DNA from: Bin5 sp965204525 | Lineage (GTDB): Bacteria > Chloroflexota > Anaerolineae > Caldilineales > Caldilineaceae | Length of the DNA stretch: 64,000 nucleotides | Assembly (NCBI GenBank): GCA_965204525.1 | Contig: OZ241994.1 | Location: forward strand, 4,836,001 to 4,900,000 | Reading direction: 5' to 3' | Part shown: positions 10,403-19,640 of the stretch, piece after piece | How positions within the stretch are numbered: position 1 is the stretch's first letter | Layout of the letters: each line of letters begins with the position of its first letter | Program-made: the position numbers and the translations under genes | Notes under the pieces: model-generated | Database searches by the model: none | What the model saw: only the letters and a program-made list of their open reading frames with translations | Told to the model about the DNA's origin: nothing

Positions 10403-11806
10403 ATGAATCAGCAGCTCAGCCGACGACGATTCCTGCACTTCTCCGGCGCCGCCCTCGGCACGGCAGCCCTTGCCGCCTGTCAGCCGGCCGCGCCGGCCGC
10501 GACTGGCGAGATGAGTGAAGAGCAACCGGCCGCCGAACGGGTCCAGATCGAGTTCCTCGGCATGCCCGGCAGCCCCGATCTGATCCCCGAGGAGCAGGAG
10601 CTCTTCCACGACGAAAATCCGAACATCGAGTGGGTTCTGGTACAGCAGGCCCAGGGCACATCCCGCCTTGAGCAGCTCATGGCCCTGGTCGTGGCCGGCA
10701 CACCGCCCGACACCTCTCGCGTCGAAAGCGACGTCTACCGCACCTTCGCCCACCTGGGACTCCTCCTCCCAATCACCTCCTACATCGAAGCCGATCCCGA
10801 ATTCTCCGCGCCCGATTACTGGATCCAGCCCCAGGAAGACGACCGCCAGGTCTACCAGGGTGAAAGCTACGGCATCGGCTCCTGCTGGGTCGCGCCCCAC
10901 TTCTACTACAACGTCTCCCTCTTTGAGGAGCTGGGCGTAGAGCCCCCCAGCAACGACCCCGAAGAGGCCTGGGGCTGGGACGACTTCCTCGCCATCGCCA
11001 CCGATCTGACCGTCGACGTCAACGGCAACCACCCCGGTGACACCGACTTCGACGCCAACAATATGGAACGGTGGGGCGTCAACTGGCCCACCTGGTGGAT
11101 CCCACTCCATGCCGCCGTCCAGTCCAACGGCTCAGACTGGATCGACGCCGAATCCGAAAAAATCGTTCTCGACAGTCCCGAAGCAGTTCAGGCGCTGCAG
11201 AACATTGCCGACCTCCGCATCGCCCACGGCGTAATGCCCCGCACCGAGGCCCTGCAGGCACTCGGCATGGGCGGCACCCAGCTCCTCGAAACCAAGAAGG
11301 TCGCCCTCCAGGTGGACGGCTCCTGGGCCCTTTCCTGGAGCTGGGGGATCGAAGGCGGCATCGGCACCGCCGTTCTGCCCGCGATGCAGCGTCCCGGCAC
11401 CGACATGCAGGCCCACCTCGTCACCGTCGTCCAGGACGCCGAGAACCCGGACGAGGCCTGGGAGCTGATCCGCTTCCTCTCCTCACCCTGGTACCAGGAG
11501 CGCTACTGCCGCTCCGGCCTCTGGCTGCCCAGCCAGAACGCGCTCATGACCGAGGAGTCGATCGCCGACTGGTGTGTGGAGCCCGAGCACCCGCCCGGCT
11601 ACGAACTGATCGTCACCGAATACGCGCCCAACTACGGCCACTATCTCACCATGCCTGTCGGCTACGTCAAGGCCGCCGAAACTGCCCTCAACCCGGTCTT
11701 CAGCCAGATCTTCAACGGCGAAGCACGGGCGGAGGACGTACTGCCCGCGGCCGTAGCCGAGGCCAACCAGATCATGGAGACCGAACAGGCGCGCCCCACC
11801 TCCTAG
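10403..11806 (+). CDS. Sugar ABC transporter substrate-binding lipoprotein
   Basis: Binds a sugar or oligosaccharide outside the cell and delivers it to the two downstream permeases (family 1, UgpB/MalE-like). The 467-residue precursor has a Tat-type motif (SRRRFL, 6-11) and a lipobox ending at C26 (TAALAAC), so it is probably exported folded and lipid-anchored. The mature part shows features typical of this family, such as KVALQVDGSWAL and AWELIRFLSSPWYQ near the C-terminus. The order binding protein, permease, permease is standard. No ATPase (MsmK-like) is present nearby. A stem-loop follows the gene. Confidence 0.88.
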   Translation: MNQQLSRRRFLHFSGAALGTAALAACQPAAPAATGEMSEEQPAAERVQIEFLGMPGSPDLIPEEQELFHDENPNIEWVLVQQAQGTSRLEQLMALVVAGTPPDTSRVESDVYRTFAHLGLLLPITSYIEADPEFSAPDYWIQPQEDDRQVYQGESYGIGSCWVAPHFYYNVSLFEELGVEPPSNDPEEAWGWDDFLAIATDLTVDVNGNHPGDTDFDANNMERWGVNWPTWWIPLHAAVQSNGSDWIDAESEKIVLDSPEAVQALQNIADLRIAHGVMPRTEALQALGMGGTQLLETKKVALQVDGSWALSWSWGIEGGIGTAVLPAMQRPGTDMQAHLVTVVQDAENPDEAWELIRFLSSPWYQERYCRSGLWLPSQNALMTEESIADWCVEPEHPPGYELIVTEYAPNYGHYLTMPVGYVKAAETALNPVFSQIFNGEARAEDVLPAAVAEANQIMETEQARPTS

Positions 11807-11908
11807 TCGGCGCCCTCCCTCGGCAAGTTCAGAGGAAAGCGGACAAGGACAGCCCAGGCGTCCTTCCCGCGGCCCAGCCGCCTTCCTGACCCGTACGAAA
11901 TGCAACAG

Positions 11909-11958
11909 AGCAGGCTACAGGCAGACCGCTACGCCCCCAGGGGCGCCTGTAGCCTGCT
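11909..11958 (+). other. Intercistronic stem-loop between binding protein and permeases
   Basis: An inverted repeat with 14 perfectly paired bases (11909-11922 with 11945-11958; core GCAGGCTACAGGC) and a 22-base loop that contains a smaller GC hairpin. There is no T-run. Such stems between binding protein and permease genes usually stabilise the upstream message and lower downstream expression (known for ABC operons, inferred here). Confidence 0.65.
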
Positions 11959-11973
11959 TCGCGGAGAACTGTC

Positions 11974-12897
11974 ATGGCAGTAGAAGCGCACAGAACCAGA
12001 TTGCCCTGGCCCCGCACCCGCCGCGCGCGCCGCGCCCTCACCGGCTACTTTTTCATCTCACCCTTCATACTGGGCTTCTTCCTCTTCTTTGTCGGCCCCG
12101 CGCTCGTCGCCGCCTGGCTGACCATGTTCGACTGGAACATGATCCGGCCCCCCTTCTTCATCGGCCTGGGCAACTTCCGCAAAATGTTCGCCGACGACCT
12201 CTTCTATCAGTCCCTCAAAGTGACCGCCTACTTCTCCCTCGTCTCCGTGCCTGTCGGGCTGGTTCTGAGCTTCTTCCTTGCCCTCCTCATGAACTTCAAG
12301 ACGCGCAGCATCGCCGTCTTCCGCACCATCTACTACCTGCCCAGCATCGTCCCCGCCGTCGCCAACGCAGTCCTGTGGAGCTTCGTTCTCAATACCGAAT
12401 TCGGCCTTCTCAACGCCCTCCTGGACGCCATCGGCCTCCCCAAGATCGCCTGGCTGCAGGAGCCCGAATGGGCCATGCCCGCCATCATCCTCATGAGCCT
12501 CTGGGCCCTCGGCGCCACCATGGTCATCTACCTCGCCGGCCTCCAGGGCATCCCGCGCTCGCTCTACGAAGCCGCCGAAATCGACGGCGCCGGCCGCTGG
12601 GCCAGCCTGATAAACGTCACGATCCCGCTCATGTCGCCCGTGATATTTTTCAACCTCATCATCGGCATCATCGGCTCATTTCAGATATTCACCGCCGGCT
12701 TCCTCATCACCGGCGGCGGCCCGCAACACGCCACCCTCTTCTACGTCCTTTACATCTATCGCAACGGCCTGCAGTACTTCGACATGGGCTACGCCTCACT
12801 GCTGGCGTGGGTCCTCTTCTTTCTCATCTTTGCACTGACCCTGCTCGTGTTCAAGTATGTAGGCCGCTATGTCTACTACGAAGATGTCGGCAGCTAG
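11974..12897 (+). CDS. Sugar ABC transporter permease (UgpA/MalF type)
   Basis: First of two integral-membrane subunits that form the sugar channel. The 307-residue protein has about six TM helices, the first at about 24-48 (GYFFISPFILGFFLFFV). The cytoplasmic EAA loop that docks the ATPase lies at about 199-218 (EAAEIDGAGRWASLINVTIP). It follows the binding-protein gene after the stem-loop and precedes the second permease by 78 bases. Its C-terminus (VFKYVGRYVYY) is typical of the family. The substrate cannot be read from the sequence. Confidence 0.88.
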   Translation: MAVEAHRTRLPWPRTRRARRALTGYFFISPFILGFFLFFVGPALVAAWLTMFDWNMIRPPFFIGLGNFRKMFADDLFYQSLKVTAYFSLVSVPVGLVLSFFLALLMNFKTRSIAVFRTIYYLPSIVPAVANAVLWSFVLNTEFGLLNALLDAIGLPKIAWLQEPEWAMPAIILMSLWALGATMVIYLAGLQGIPRSLYEAAEIDGAGRWASLINVTIPLMSPVIFFNLIIGIIGSFQIFTAGFLITGGGPQHATLFYVLYIYRNGLQYFDMGYASLLAWVLFFLIFALTLLVFKYVGRYVYYEDVGS

Positions 12898-12975
12898 CAG
12901 TCCGCGTTCGCCATCCGTCTGGACCAGCCGCCCTGACGCCGAACCGGGAACGGCGCAACAAGCAACAGAACTCCG

Positions 12976-13851
12976 ATGAGCGCATCAACACGTACGACCC
13001 CAACCCAGTTTTTGGACAACGAACGTTTCTGGCGCATCTTCGTCTGGACCGTCCTGCTCGTCGGCGCCTTGGTCATGTTCCTCCCCTTTCTCTGGCTGCT
13101 TTCCAGTTCGCTCAAGACGGAACTGGGTGTCTTTCGCTACCCGCCCGAATGGATTCCGGATCCCCCCCAGTTCAGCAACTATGTCGACGCCTGGACAACC
13201 AGGCCCTTTGCGCTCTATGTCCGCAATACCCTGGTAATCCTGCTGTTGAACGAGGTCGCGGTCCTCGTATCGGCCTCCTTCTGCGCCTACGGCTTCGCCC
13301 GCATCGACTTTCCCGGCCGCAACGTCTGGTTCGCCATCCTGCTCGCCACCGTCATGCTGCCCGGCATCGTCACCATGATCCCCCAGTTCGTCATCTTCAG
13401 CCGCATCGGCTGGGTAAACACGATCCTGCCCCTCACCGTGCCCTTCTTCTTCGGCGGCGGCGCTTTCAACATCTTCCTCCTGCGCCAGTTCTTCCGCACT
13501 CTCCCCGCCGAGCTCGCCGACGCCGCCTACATCGACGGCGCCAGCGAAATAACCATCTACTGGCGCATCATGCTCCCCCTCGCCAAACCTGCCCTCGCCA
13601 CCATCGCCATCTTCACCTTCATCGGCACCTGGAACGACTTCATGGGTCCCCTCCTCTACCTCGCCAAGGACCCCAACAAGTTCACAGTCGCCCTCGGCCT
13701 CGCCATGTTCCGCACCGCCTTCGCCGGCCGCACCCGCTGGGACCTCCTCATGGCCGCCTCCACCATGATGATCGTGCCCGTCATCTTCGTCTTCTTCGTC
13801 GCCCAACGCTACTTCATCCAGGGCATCGCCATCAGCGGCCTGAAGGGTTAA
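12976..13851 (+). CDS. Sugar ABC transporter permease (UgpE/MalG type)
   Basis: Second membrane subunit of the sugar transporter, 291 residues with about six TM helices. The EAA loop is at about 179-200 (ELADAAYIDGASEITIYWRI) and the C-terminus is the usual FIQGIAISGLKG. The last 77 bases before the final stop base (13774-13850) recur exactly at 56159-56235, 42.4 kb downstream, where no other part of the gene is present. This marks the left limit of a large direct-repeat structure. The complete copy here is the functional one. Confidence 0.88.
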   Translation: MSASTRTTPTQFLDNERFWRIFVWTVLLVGALVMFLPFLWLLSSSLKTELGVFRYPPEWIPDPPQFSNYVDAWTTRPFALYVRNTLVILLLNEVAVLVSASFCAYGFARIDFPGRNVWFAILLATVMLPGIVTMIPQFVIFSRIGWVNTILPLTVPFFFGGGAFNIFLLRQFFRTLPAELADAAYIDGASEITIYWRIMLPLAKPALATIAIFTFIGTWNDFMGPLLYLAKDPNKFTVALGLAMFRTAFAGRTRWDLLMAASTMMIVPVIFVFFVAQRYFIQGIAISGLKG

Positions 13852-13923
13852 CCTTCACTCTGCCCCCTTTTCTGCACTAAGACTTCGAGACTGCGCCTTC
13901 CGTGAATCTACACCTTAAGAAAT

Positions 13924-14247
13924 ATGATAAGACCTTCAGACGTGGTTATTCCCTCTACCAAGCTTTCCGACTATTTGCTTGCTCCGCGGAGACATAACGA
14001 CAAGTCTAAATTCTTGTCACAGGCAGGATTCACAAGGGAAAACCCAAACTTCCTCGAGCAAGCCATCCTTGACGTAGTTACCCAGAATGAACCTGTGAAG
14101 CAAAAAACGAATGAATATGGCGAATTCTACAAAGTAGTGGGTCACCTGTCTGGGCCAAATGGTATACTGTCTGTCGTAACAATCTGGATTGTACGAATAG
14201 GGGACGAGAAGCTCAGGTTTGTAACACTTTATCCAGACAAGGATTAG
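13924..14247 (+). CDS. Small DUF6883-like protein
   Basis: A 107-residue protein (MIRPSDVVIPSTKLSDYLL...) that I associate with DUF6883, short proteins often paired with a DUF4926 gene, as here. Visible features are KLSDYLLAP near the start and GPNGILSVVTIWIV in the C-terminal half. Function is unknown; a toxin-antitoxin or polymorphic-toxin-like role is speculation. The pair is visibly richer in A/T than the permease before it, and lies between the permease tail and a surface-gene promoter. In the second copy of that junction, at 56.2 kb, the pair is absent. This suggests a separate insertion here or a loss there. Confidence 0.6.
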   Translation: MIRPSDVVIPSTKLSDYLLAPRRHNDKSKFLSQAGFTRENPNFLEQAILDVVTQNEPVKQKTNEYGEFYKVVGHLSGPNGILSVVTIWIVRIGDEKLRFVTLYPDKD

Positions 14248-14249
14248 AC

Positions 14250-14504
14250 ATGACAAAGCCAAGACTCTACGAGGAAGTGGCGTTAACTCGCGACTTGCCT
14301 GACGAAGACCTGAAAAAAGGCGATGTTGCCGTAGTGGTAGATTACCTGTCACATCCAACTGGTGGAACAGAAGGTGCTATCCTGGAGGTCTTCAATGCCG
14401 TGGGTGAGTCAGTGGCTGTCGTGGTCGTGCCGGTCTCTGCAATCGAGTCGCTGCGTTCCAGCCAGGTCCTGATGGTAAGAGAAATGGCCGCTGCACAAGA
14501 ATGA
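14250..14504 (+). CDS. Small DUF4926-like protein
   Basis: An 84-residue protein (MTKPRLYEEVALTRDLPDE...) that I recognise as DUF4926-like: a small beta-rich fold with the pattern LKKGDVAVVVDY and GAILEVFNAVGES. Its start is two bases after the stop of the DUF6883-like gene, so the two are surely co-translated. DUF4926 proteins are common next to such partners and may act as the cognate antitoxin or immunity protein, but I know of no demonstrated function. The next 95 bases (14505-14599) hold nothing recognisable before the surface-gene promoter cassette. Confidence 0.6.
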   Translation: MTKPRLYEEVALTRDLPDEDLKKGDVAVVVDYLSHPTGGTEGAILEVFNAVGESVAVVVVPVSAIESLRSSQVLMVREMAAAQE

Positions 14505-14599
14505 AGGCAACTGCTACGGCAAAGTCCCCGCGCGGATCAAGCAGATTGGACTGCGCAGGCCCTTCCCTGTGCCGCAGGAACCGGTGTCGGCGCGTGCAC

Positions 14600-14791
14600 T
14601 AGTACCAGATCCGGAGAAAACTCACAAAAGGTCACGGAAAGTCGGCCGATAAGTCGCGTAAATGTCATACCCGCGTGGTATACTGTCTGGCATGGATGGT
14701 CTATGAAGGAAACGTAGACCGGCCCACCCCCATTCCAAACTGGCGATTGAGGAGGAGCACACCATGCTGAGCAACAGTATAACAGGCCGCG
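14600..14791 (+). repeat. Surface-gene promoter/leader cassette, copy 1
   Basis: About 190 bases almost identical to 56269-56459. It holds a TG-extended -10 (TGGTATACT, TATACT at 14679-14684), a leader, a strong GAGGAGGAG ribosome-binding site and an ATG at 14764 (MLSNS-TGR in both copies). High conservation outside any long reading frame implies recent duplication plus a regulatory role. Confidence 0.75.
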
Positions 14792-16214
14792 CCCTGCGAC
14801 TTGCCGCGGCGTTTGTAGCACACATGTTCGGGGGGGGCACCGTGCCTAACGCCTCGCGCCCGCGGCGGGACGCCGGCGTCCCGCCGCGGCAGTCGCCGTC
14901 CTTATCGCCCTGGCAGCTCTGCTGCTGTTCATCCCCACGCAGTCCGTCGAGGCGCATCCCCCGGACGGCAGCAGCCACCTGTTCACCTACCCCACCGATT
15001 ACAACGACCTGTGCGACGGGTCAGCCGTGCAGCCCGAGCAGTGCAGCGCGTTTCCCAGGCCGCCCGCGTGGTCGGCAACATTGGGCGTCAAGAAATTTAT
15101 CTCGCCCGTGCCCGGCGACGACACCGAGTTTCTTGGCTGCAGCACGCTCGGCAACATCGCGAACTGCCAGAATGCGCTCCCGCCGGACACGCATATACTC
15201 TACAACCATGCCTTTTTCAGATTCCCAGGCAGCTCCAGGAGCTATGCAATCTGGGCGCTGCGCACCACTGGAACAACGTTCCAGCTGGTCACCCATCTGC
15301 ATCTTCCCAGGACGTTCGAGGCCCACACGCTCTACCTGGGAGACGTGGCGCTTCCCGTTGAGCAGGCCAGCAGGATCCAGCGGACTGAAATTGGCACTCG
15401 CCTCAAGTACGAGGTCACCAATGTGGTCTGGCAGCTGAGGGAGCCGCTGGACTGGTCCGAGGGCGACGAGATCGATATCTTTCTGGTGCCGCCGCTCTGG
15501 GCATCCGAGCTGACCGTGGGCGACATCCACTTCGGGCTGGGCTGCGGCGCGCCTGACACGCCCACCAATGACGCCGCGAACTGCTCGGCTGAAATGACCG
15601 ACACCAGCATCGAGTTCCGGGGCAACACGGTCAACGTCGAGTACGTCAACCTGCGCTATGAGGGTATGCCCGGTGGACAGGGCCCCTTCCCGGCTCCCTC
15701 CGGCGGGTCGGGCCTGCTGCGCTTCGCCGTGGACAGGTACTGGGCGGACAAGGAGTTTCTCACGCTGAAGGTGGACGGGAAGCCGTTCAGGGTGGCGGAC
15801 GGCGTGGAGCACGGCTGCCATTACGGCACCGGCTACGGCGGCGCGGACCGCACCGGCGACTGCTGGGACTCCGGCGTCGACACCGCCTTCAACGACCGCA
15901 AATCCAACAAGGGCCACGTCGTATCCTGGCCCCACAGCGGCCTGGACTGGTCCCCGGGCGACACGGTGCTGCTCACCCTGGAATATCAGAAGACGGCGTG
16001 GTACGGGGCCCACGCGGACTCCTCGATAGCCTATGACGTCCACTTCCGGGAGCGTCCGTCCACCGAGACGGTGACCTATTCCTATGATCCCGGCAACGGC
16101 ACAACCCGGACGGTGACCAGCACGCTGACCGGACGGGACGAGCTGAGAGCCAACGTGCGGCTGAGCCAACCGGCCCCGCCGGGCGGGCGTACTACTATAC
16201 CATCCGCGCGGTGA
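14764..16214 (+). pseudogene. Surface-protein gene, N-terminal part, frame-broken
   Basis: The main frame is open from 14850 to 16214. It encodes a signal peptide (AVLIALAALLLFIPTQSVEA, about 14895-14954) and then a roughly 400-residue secreted region with cysteines and aromatic residues (CDGSAVQPEQCSAF, TSIEFRGNTVNVEYVN). No ATG, GTG or TTG precedes the signal peptide in this frame, because a TAA sits at 14847. The leader ATG at 14764 (strong ribosome-binding site) and a second ATG at 14824 are both in another frame. A G8 tract (14830-14837) and a 30-bp perfect palindrome lie between. A gene caller would start at the GTG at 15027, which omits the signal peptide. At about 16180 the frame runs out of phase into FnIII-coding sequence. 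The gene is probably inactive. Confidence 0.6.
14860..14889. repeat. Perfect 30-bp palindrome at the signal-peptide junction
   Basis: Bases 14860-14889 (CCGCGGCGGGACGCC and its exact reverse complement, no spacer) form a very stable hairpin. It lies where the leader frame would have to switch to the signal-peptide frame. It is absent from the other two surface genes. Confidence 0.85.
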
Positions 16215-16783
16215 ACGCGGCGGGCGAGACGAGCGGCTGGCAACATGATTTTGCGACGGCGACCATGCCGGCCGCGACCGGGACTCCGGAGCCGACAGCG
16301 ACTGCGCCGGCCACTTCGACGCCAACGCCGGTCGCATCCCCGCTGCCGACGGCGACTGCGCCGGCCACGGCAACGCCAATGCCGGTGGCATCCCCGGAGC
16401 CGACAGCGACAGCGACTGCGCCGGCCACAGCAACGGCAACACCGGTCGCATCCCCGGAGCCGACAGCGACAGCGACTGCGCCGGCCACGGCAACGCCAAT
16501 GCCGGTGGCATCCCCGCTGACGGCGCTGACGGCCGAGGTTGGCGGGGAGAGCGCAATCGAGCTCAGTTGGGAATCTGTGCCGGGCGCGGTGCGCTACGAG
16601 CTGCAGGTGTGGTGGGACCCGCTGCCCGCCTGGGAACCGCTGGGAGAAACCGACCGCACATCGTACACGCACACGGAGGTCACCGCCGGGCGGGCGTACT
16701 ACTATACCATCCGCGCGGTGAACGCGGCGGGCGAGAAGAGCGGCTGGCAACAGGATTTTGCGTCGGCGACCATGCCGGATTAG
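16211..16783 (+). pseudogene. Surface-protein gene, C-terminal FnIII part (out of phase with its N-terminal part)
   Basis: This frame encodes the end of one FnIII module (TIRAVNAAGETSGWQ), an Ala/Thr/Pro linker with repeats of the type PTATAPATATP, and one full FnIII module ending ASATMPD. It overlaps the preceding frame by four bases but is in a different phase. The junction near 16180 (CCGCCGGGCGGGCG) matches a sequence inside the FnIII repeat of the large gene at 62.6 kb. A deletion by recombination between FnIII repeats explains the break. Translation alone would give a protein without a signal peptide. Confidence 0.6.
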
Positions 16784-17005
16784 ACATCGCCGGACAGAGG
16801 GCGGCGCCGGCGGCACTCTGACGCCACCGGCGCCGCGGTGATCCGGGCCGGCCGAACGTAAGATCCTGTTTGAAAAGGGTTCAAGTCAGGAGCGGCAGCA
16901 CGCGTCCCGCGCCGCGGCCAAGCCGCGGCGCGGCCGGCTGTACGGACCGTCTTCAGGACAAACCGCCCATACCCTATGCATCTATATCAAGCAACCCGCC
17001 GGGGC
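16504..17005 (+). repeat. Direct repeat, left copy: surface-gene 3' end and downstream flank
   Basis: Co-linear with 62404-62905 at a constant offset of 45,900. From about 16620 to 17005 I count two mismatches (16661 and 16986). The flank holds two hairpins: GCGGCGCCGG/CCGGCGCCGC (16801-16836), and a 12-bp stem with a 3-base loop (16907-16933), probably terminator structures. Homology stops sharply after 17005. Confidence 0.85.
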
Positions 17006-17417
17006 AAAGCCTCGTCGACGCAGCGGACGGTCGCCTACGACCTCGCGAAAGTGCTGACATACCAGACAGTAAACAAAGATGATAAAATGGTCTCGATCCA
17101 TCGGTTGCTCTCCTTTCCATGAATAGTGATTCCCTATCTCTATTCTATAGGCGGATGGCCGATGGATCATCCTTGCAATAGTCGCACATTAGGTAAAATT
17201 ATATTATAATACGTAGTCGCTGCAGCAAACACCTTCAAAGGTGGGTTTTACAGTCACTTCCCAAGTAAATTGGGCTATTATTGAAAAGACGCCCCATATC
17301 ATGATGCAAATGCCTCATGCTCTGATTTTCACCTGCTTGACTACTCGCAAGTCTATGCTCTAGTTGTATTTGGATTTGAAAGCGCAGCGGCTGCGCGTCG
17401 GGGGATCGGGAGGTACT
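17006..17417. other. A/T-rich intergenic region at the left edge of the catabolic block
   Basis: There is no gene here. The sequence turns A/T-rich immediately after the repeat ends. A TATTATAAT stretch near 17205-17215 may belong to a promoter. A small stem (17230-17235 with 17238-17243) followed by GGTTTTA resembles a weak terminator. TTGACT at about 17337 could be a -35 for the E2 gene, but no convincing -10 follows. Confidence 0.35.
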
Positions 17418-18614
17418 GTGGCTACTCAAGTCATTCTACCCAAGCTGACATACGAAATGGAGGAGGGCCGCATCGTAGAGTGGCTTTGCGAAGAAGGGAA
17501 TGCGATTGCCGCCGGTCAAGCGCTCTTCGTTGTGGAAACCGATAAGGCCTCCATCGAGGTGCAGGCAGAGGAGGCCGGGATACTCCTGAGAGTGCTGGTA
17601 CCTACCGACGCGACTGTCCCTGTTGGCGCCGCTGTCGCGTGGGTCGGCGCCCCGGGCGACGCCATCCCCGAGGCCGAGGCGTTGCACCCGCCCAAGGAGC
17701 AAGAAGCAGTCAGCTCTCCCCAGGACATCACTGTCACCTCTAGAGAACCGGAGGCAGTGGTGGCGTCCCCCGTGGCCAAGCGCCTGGCACGCGAACTCGG
17801 TATTGACTTGGAGGATGTGCAAAAGCATGTTGGGCAAAAGCGAATACGCGAGGGGGACGTAAGGGCGTACGCTGATGCCCGCAGCACGGCAATGGGCACA
17901 GACGGGCCAGAAGCTGCTGGCGACGCTGAATTCGAGCTGATTAAGCCTACGCCATTACAGCGTGCTATGGCCTCACACCTGAGTCAGGCCGCGGCTATAC
18001 CACAGGCTGCCGCCGCCTGTGAGGTGAATCTAACTAGCCTGGAGCTTTTGAGAAACGAGCTTTTGGCCGACTGGGAAGCATCCCACGGGTTCCGCCTGTC
18101 TTTTACCCACATGCTGGCACTATTGGTCGCCCTTGCGCTGGAAAGCTGCCCCACATTGAACGCGACCTGGACGGATAAAGGCATTCGTCTTTACCGCACG
18201 ATCAACTTGGGTGTGGCGATGGCTTCGGACCGGGGACTTGTCGTACCTGTCGTGCGGGGCGCTAACCAGCTCTCGCTGGCAGAGATAGCCAGTGAGATCG
18301 TCCGTTTGCAGCGAGCCACAACGGGTAACCGACTGCGCCCTCAAGACCTGGAGGGCGGGACATTCACGATAACCAATGTGGGCATGCTTGGCATCACGTT
18401 GTCGATCCCGCTGCTTAACCCACCCCAGAGTGGTATTTTGGCCATTGGTGCAAAACGAGCCCAGTTGGTGCTGAAAGATGGTCAACCGGTGATCGTTCCT
18501 GTGACTCTGATCACCGTGACCTTTGACCACCGTGTGGTGGACGGGGTGGCTGCGGCGGCGTTCCTGCAGCGGCTCAAAGAGCTAATGGAGAATCCTCGGT
18601 CCGTTCTTGGCTAG
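17418..18614 (+). CDS. Dihydrolipoamide acyltransferase (E2) of a 2-oxoacid/acetoin dehydrogenase
   Basis: Carries the acyl group from E1 to CoA on a swinging lipoyl arm. The 398-residue product has one lipoyl domain with the lipoylated lysine K43 in ETDKAS. A peripheral E3/E1-binding domain spans about 115-155 (ASPVAKRLARELGIDLEDV). The catalytic domain ends with the active-site pair H371 and D375 in FDHRVVDG. The start is the GTG at 17418, preceded by GGGAGG; an in-frame TTG at 17364 lacks these signals. E1-alpha and E1-beta follow. The order E2, E1-alpha, E1-beta is less usual than E1 first. No lipoamide dehydrogenase (E3) is present, so a shared E3 would be needed. Confidence 0.88.
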   Translation: MATQVILPKLTYEMEEGRIVEWLCEEGNAIAAGQALFVVETDKASIEVQAEEAGILLRVLVPTDATVPVGAAVAWVGAPGDAIPEAEALHPPKEQEAVSSPQDITVTSREPEAVVASPVAKRLARELGIDLEDVQKHVGQKRIREGDVRAYADARSTAMGTDGPEAAGDAEFELIKPTPLQRAMASHLSQAAAIPQAAAACEVNLTSLELLRNELLADWEASHGFRLSFTHMLALLVALALESCPTLNATWTDKGIRLYRTINLGVAMASDRGLVVPVVRGANQLSLAEIASEIVRLQRATTGNRLRPQDLEGGTFTITNVGMLGITLSIPLLNPPQSGILAIGAKRAQLVLKDGQPVIVPVTLITVTFDHRVVDGVAAAAFLQRLKELMENPRSVLG

Positions 18615-18659
18615 CGACGAAGGCTGACCGCAGCATCGCGACCATAAGGAGCTGTGACT

Positions 18660-19640
18660 ATGGCAATAAGCGAGGAATTGATGTTGCAGATGTACCGATA
18701 TATGGTATTGGGCCGCTTGTTCGAGCAATGTGCCGAGCAGCTTACTCACAGGGGGCTCATACCGGGTGCCTTTCACACGGGAATAGGCGAGGAAGCTACC
18801 CATGTCGGTGCCTGCTTGGCATTGACCCAAAAGGATTATATCATCCCCACCCACCGCGGACACGTGGCCGACATCATTAAGGGCGCCGATGCCGGGCGGT
18901 TGATGGCCGAGATTTTGGGCCGGGCAACGGGTTACTGTGGTGGTCGTGGTGGGAGCGTTCACATAGCAGATGCCGCTTCCAACAACCTCGGCGTGCAGGC
19001 GGTCCTTTCGGCCGTCTATCCGGTTGCGGTCGGTGCAGCGCTCACGCAGAAGCGTGCCAATACCGGGCGTATCGTCCTGGCCATGTTTGGTGATGGTGCT
19101 TCACTAATGGGCACGTTTCATGAGGCCCTGAACTTATCTGCAATCTGGCATCTCCCTGTCGTGTGGGTATGTGTCAACAACCAGTATGCTATGTCGACGA
19201 GCTTTGCCGAGGCATCGGCCATAGCGAACGTGGCAGACCGGGCCTGCGCCTATAACATGCCTGGCCACGTTGTTGATGGCAATGATATCATGGTTGTGTA
19301 CGAAACCGTGCGCGAGGCGCGCGAACGTGCGTTGGCCGGTGACGGGCCAACCCTCATCGAATGCAAGACTTATAGGCAGGGAGGACACTCGACTTTCGAT
19401 ACAAATCCCTACAGGCCTCAGGAGGAGATCGACGCCTGGTCAAAACGCGATCCGATCACCCAGTTCGAGCAAAGGTTACGCGAGCGAGGTATTTTGGATG
19501 AAAAGCTCATATCACAAATAGCAGACGGGGTCCAGCAGCAGGTAGATGAGGCACAGGAATTTGCGTTGAATAGTCCTGAGCCTCCGCCTGAAGCGGGCGT
19601 GGAGTTCGTCTTCCGCTCAAGTGAGGTGGAATCGCTATGA
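18660..19640 (+). CDS. 2-oxoacid/acetoin dehydrogenase E1 component, alpha subunit
   Basis: ThDP-dependent decarboxylation or cleavage of the 2-oxo substrate. The 326 residues show the E1-alpha signatures TGIGEEATHVGACLAL, IIPTHRGHVADI, GRGGSVHIAD and the ThDP motif from GDGAS to NNQYAMST. In length and in GRGGSVHIAD it resembles acetoin-type E1 subunits (AcoA) as much as pyruvate dehydrogenase, so the substrate is open. The ATG at 18660 has AAGGAG at 8 bases; an upstream in-frame GTG at 18654 is an alternative. It overlaps E1-beta by ATGA. Confidence 0.85.
   Translation: MAISEELMLQMYRYMVLGRLFEQCAEQLTHRGLIPGAFHTGIGEEATHVGACLALTQKDYIIPTHRGHVADIIKGADAGRLMAEILGRATGYCGGRGGSVHIADAASNNLGVQAVLSAVYPVAVGAALTQKRANTGRIVLAMFGDGASLMGTFHEALNLSAIWHLPVVWVCVNNQYAMSTSFAEASAIANVADRACAYNMPGHVVDGNDIMVVYETVREARERALAGDGPTLIECKTYRQGGHSTFDTNPYRPQEEIDAWSKRDPITQFEQRLRERGILDEKLISQIADGVQQQVDEAQEFALNSPEPPPEAGVEFVFRSSEVESL

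Noticed and set aside
12375..13880. 501-codon plus-strand frame overlapping the two sugar permeases
   Set aside because: It runs through both permease genes in another phase and consists of Arg/His/Pro-rich low-information sequence.
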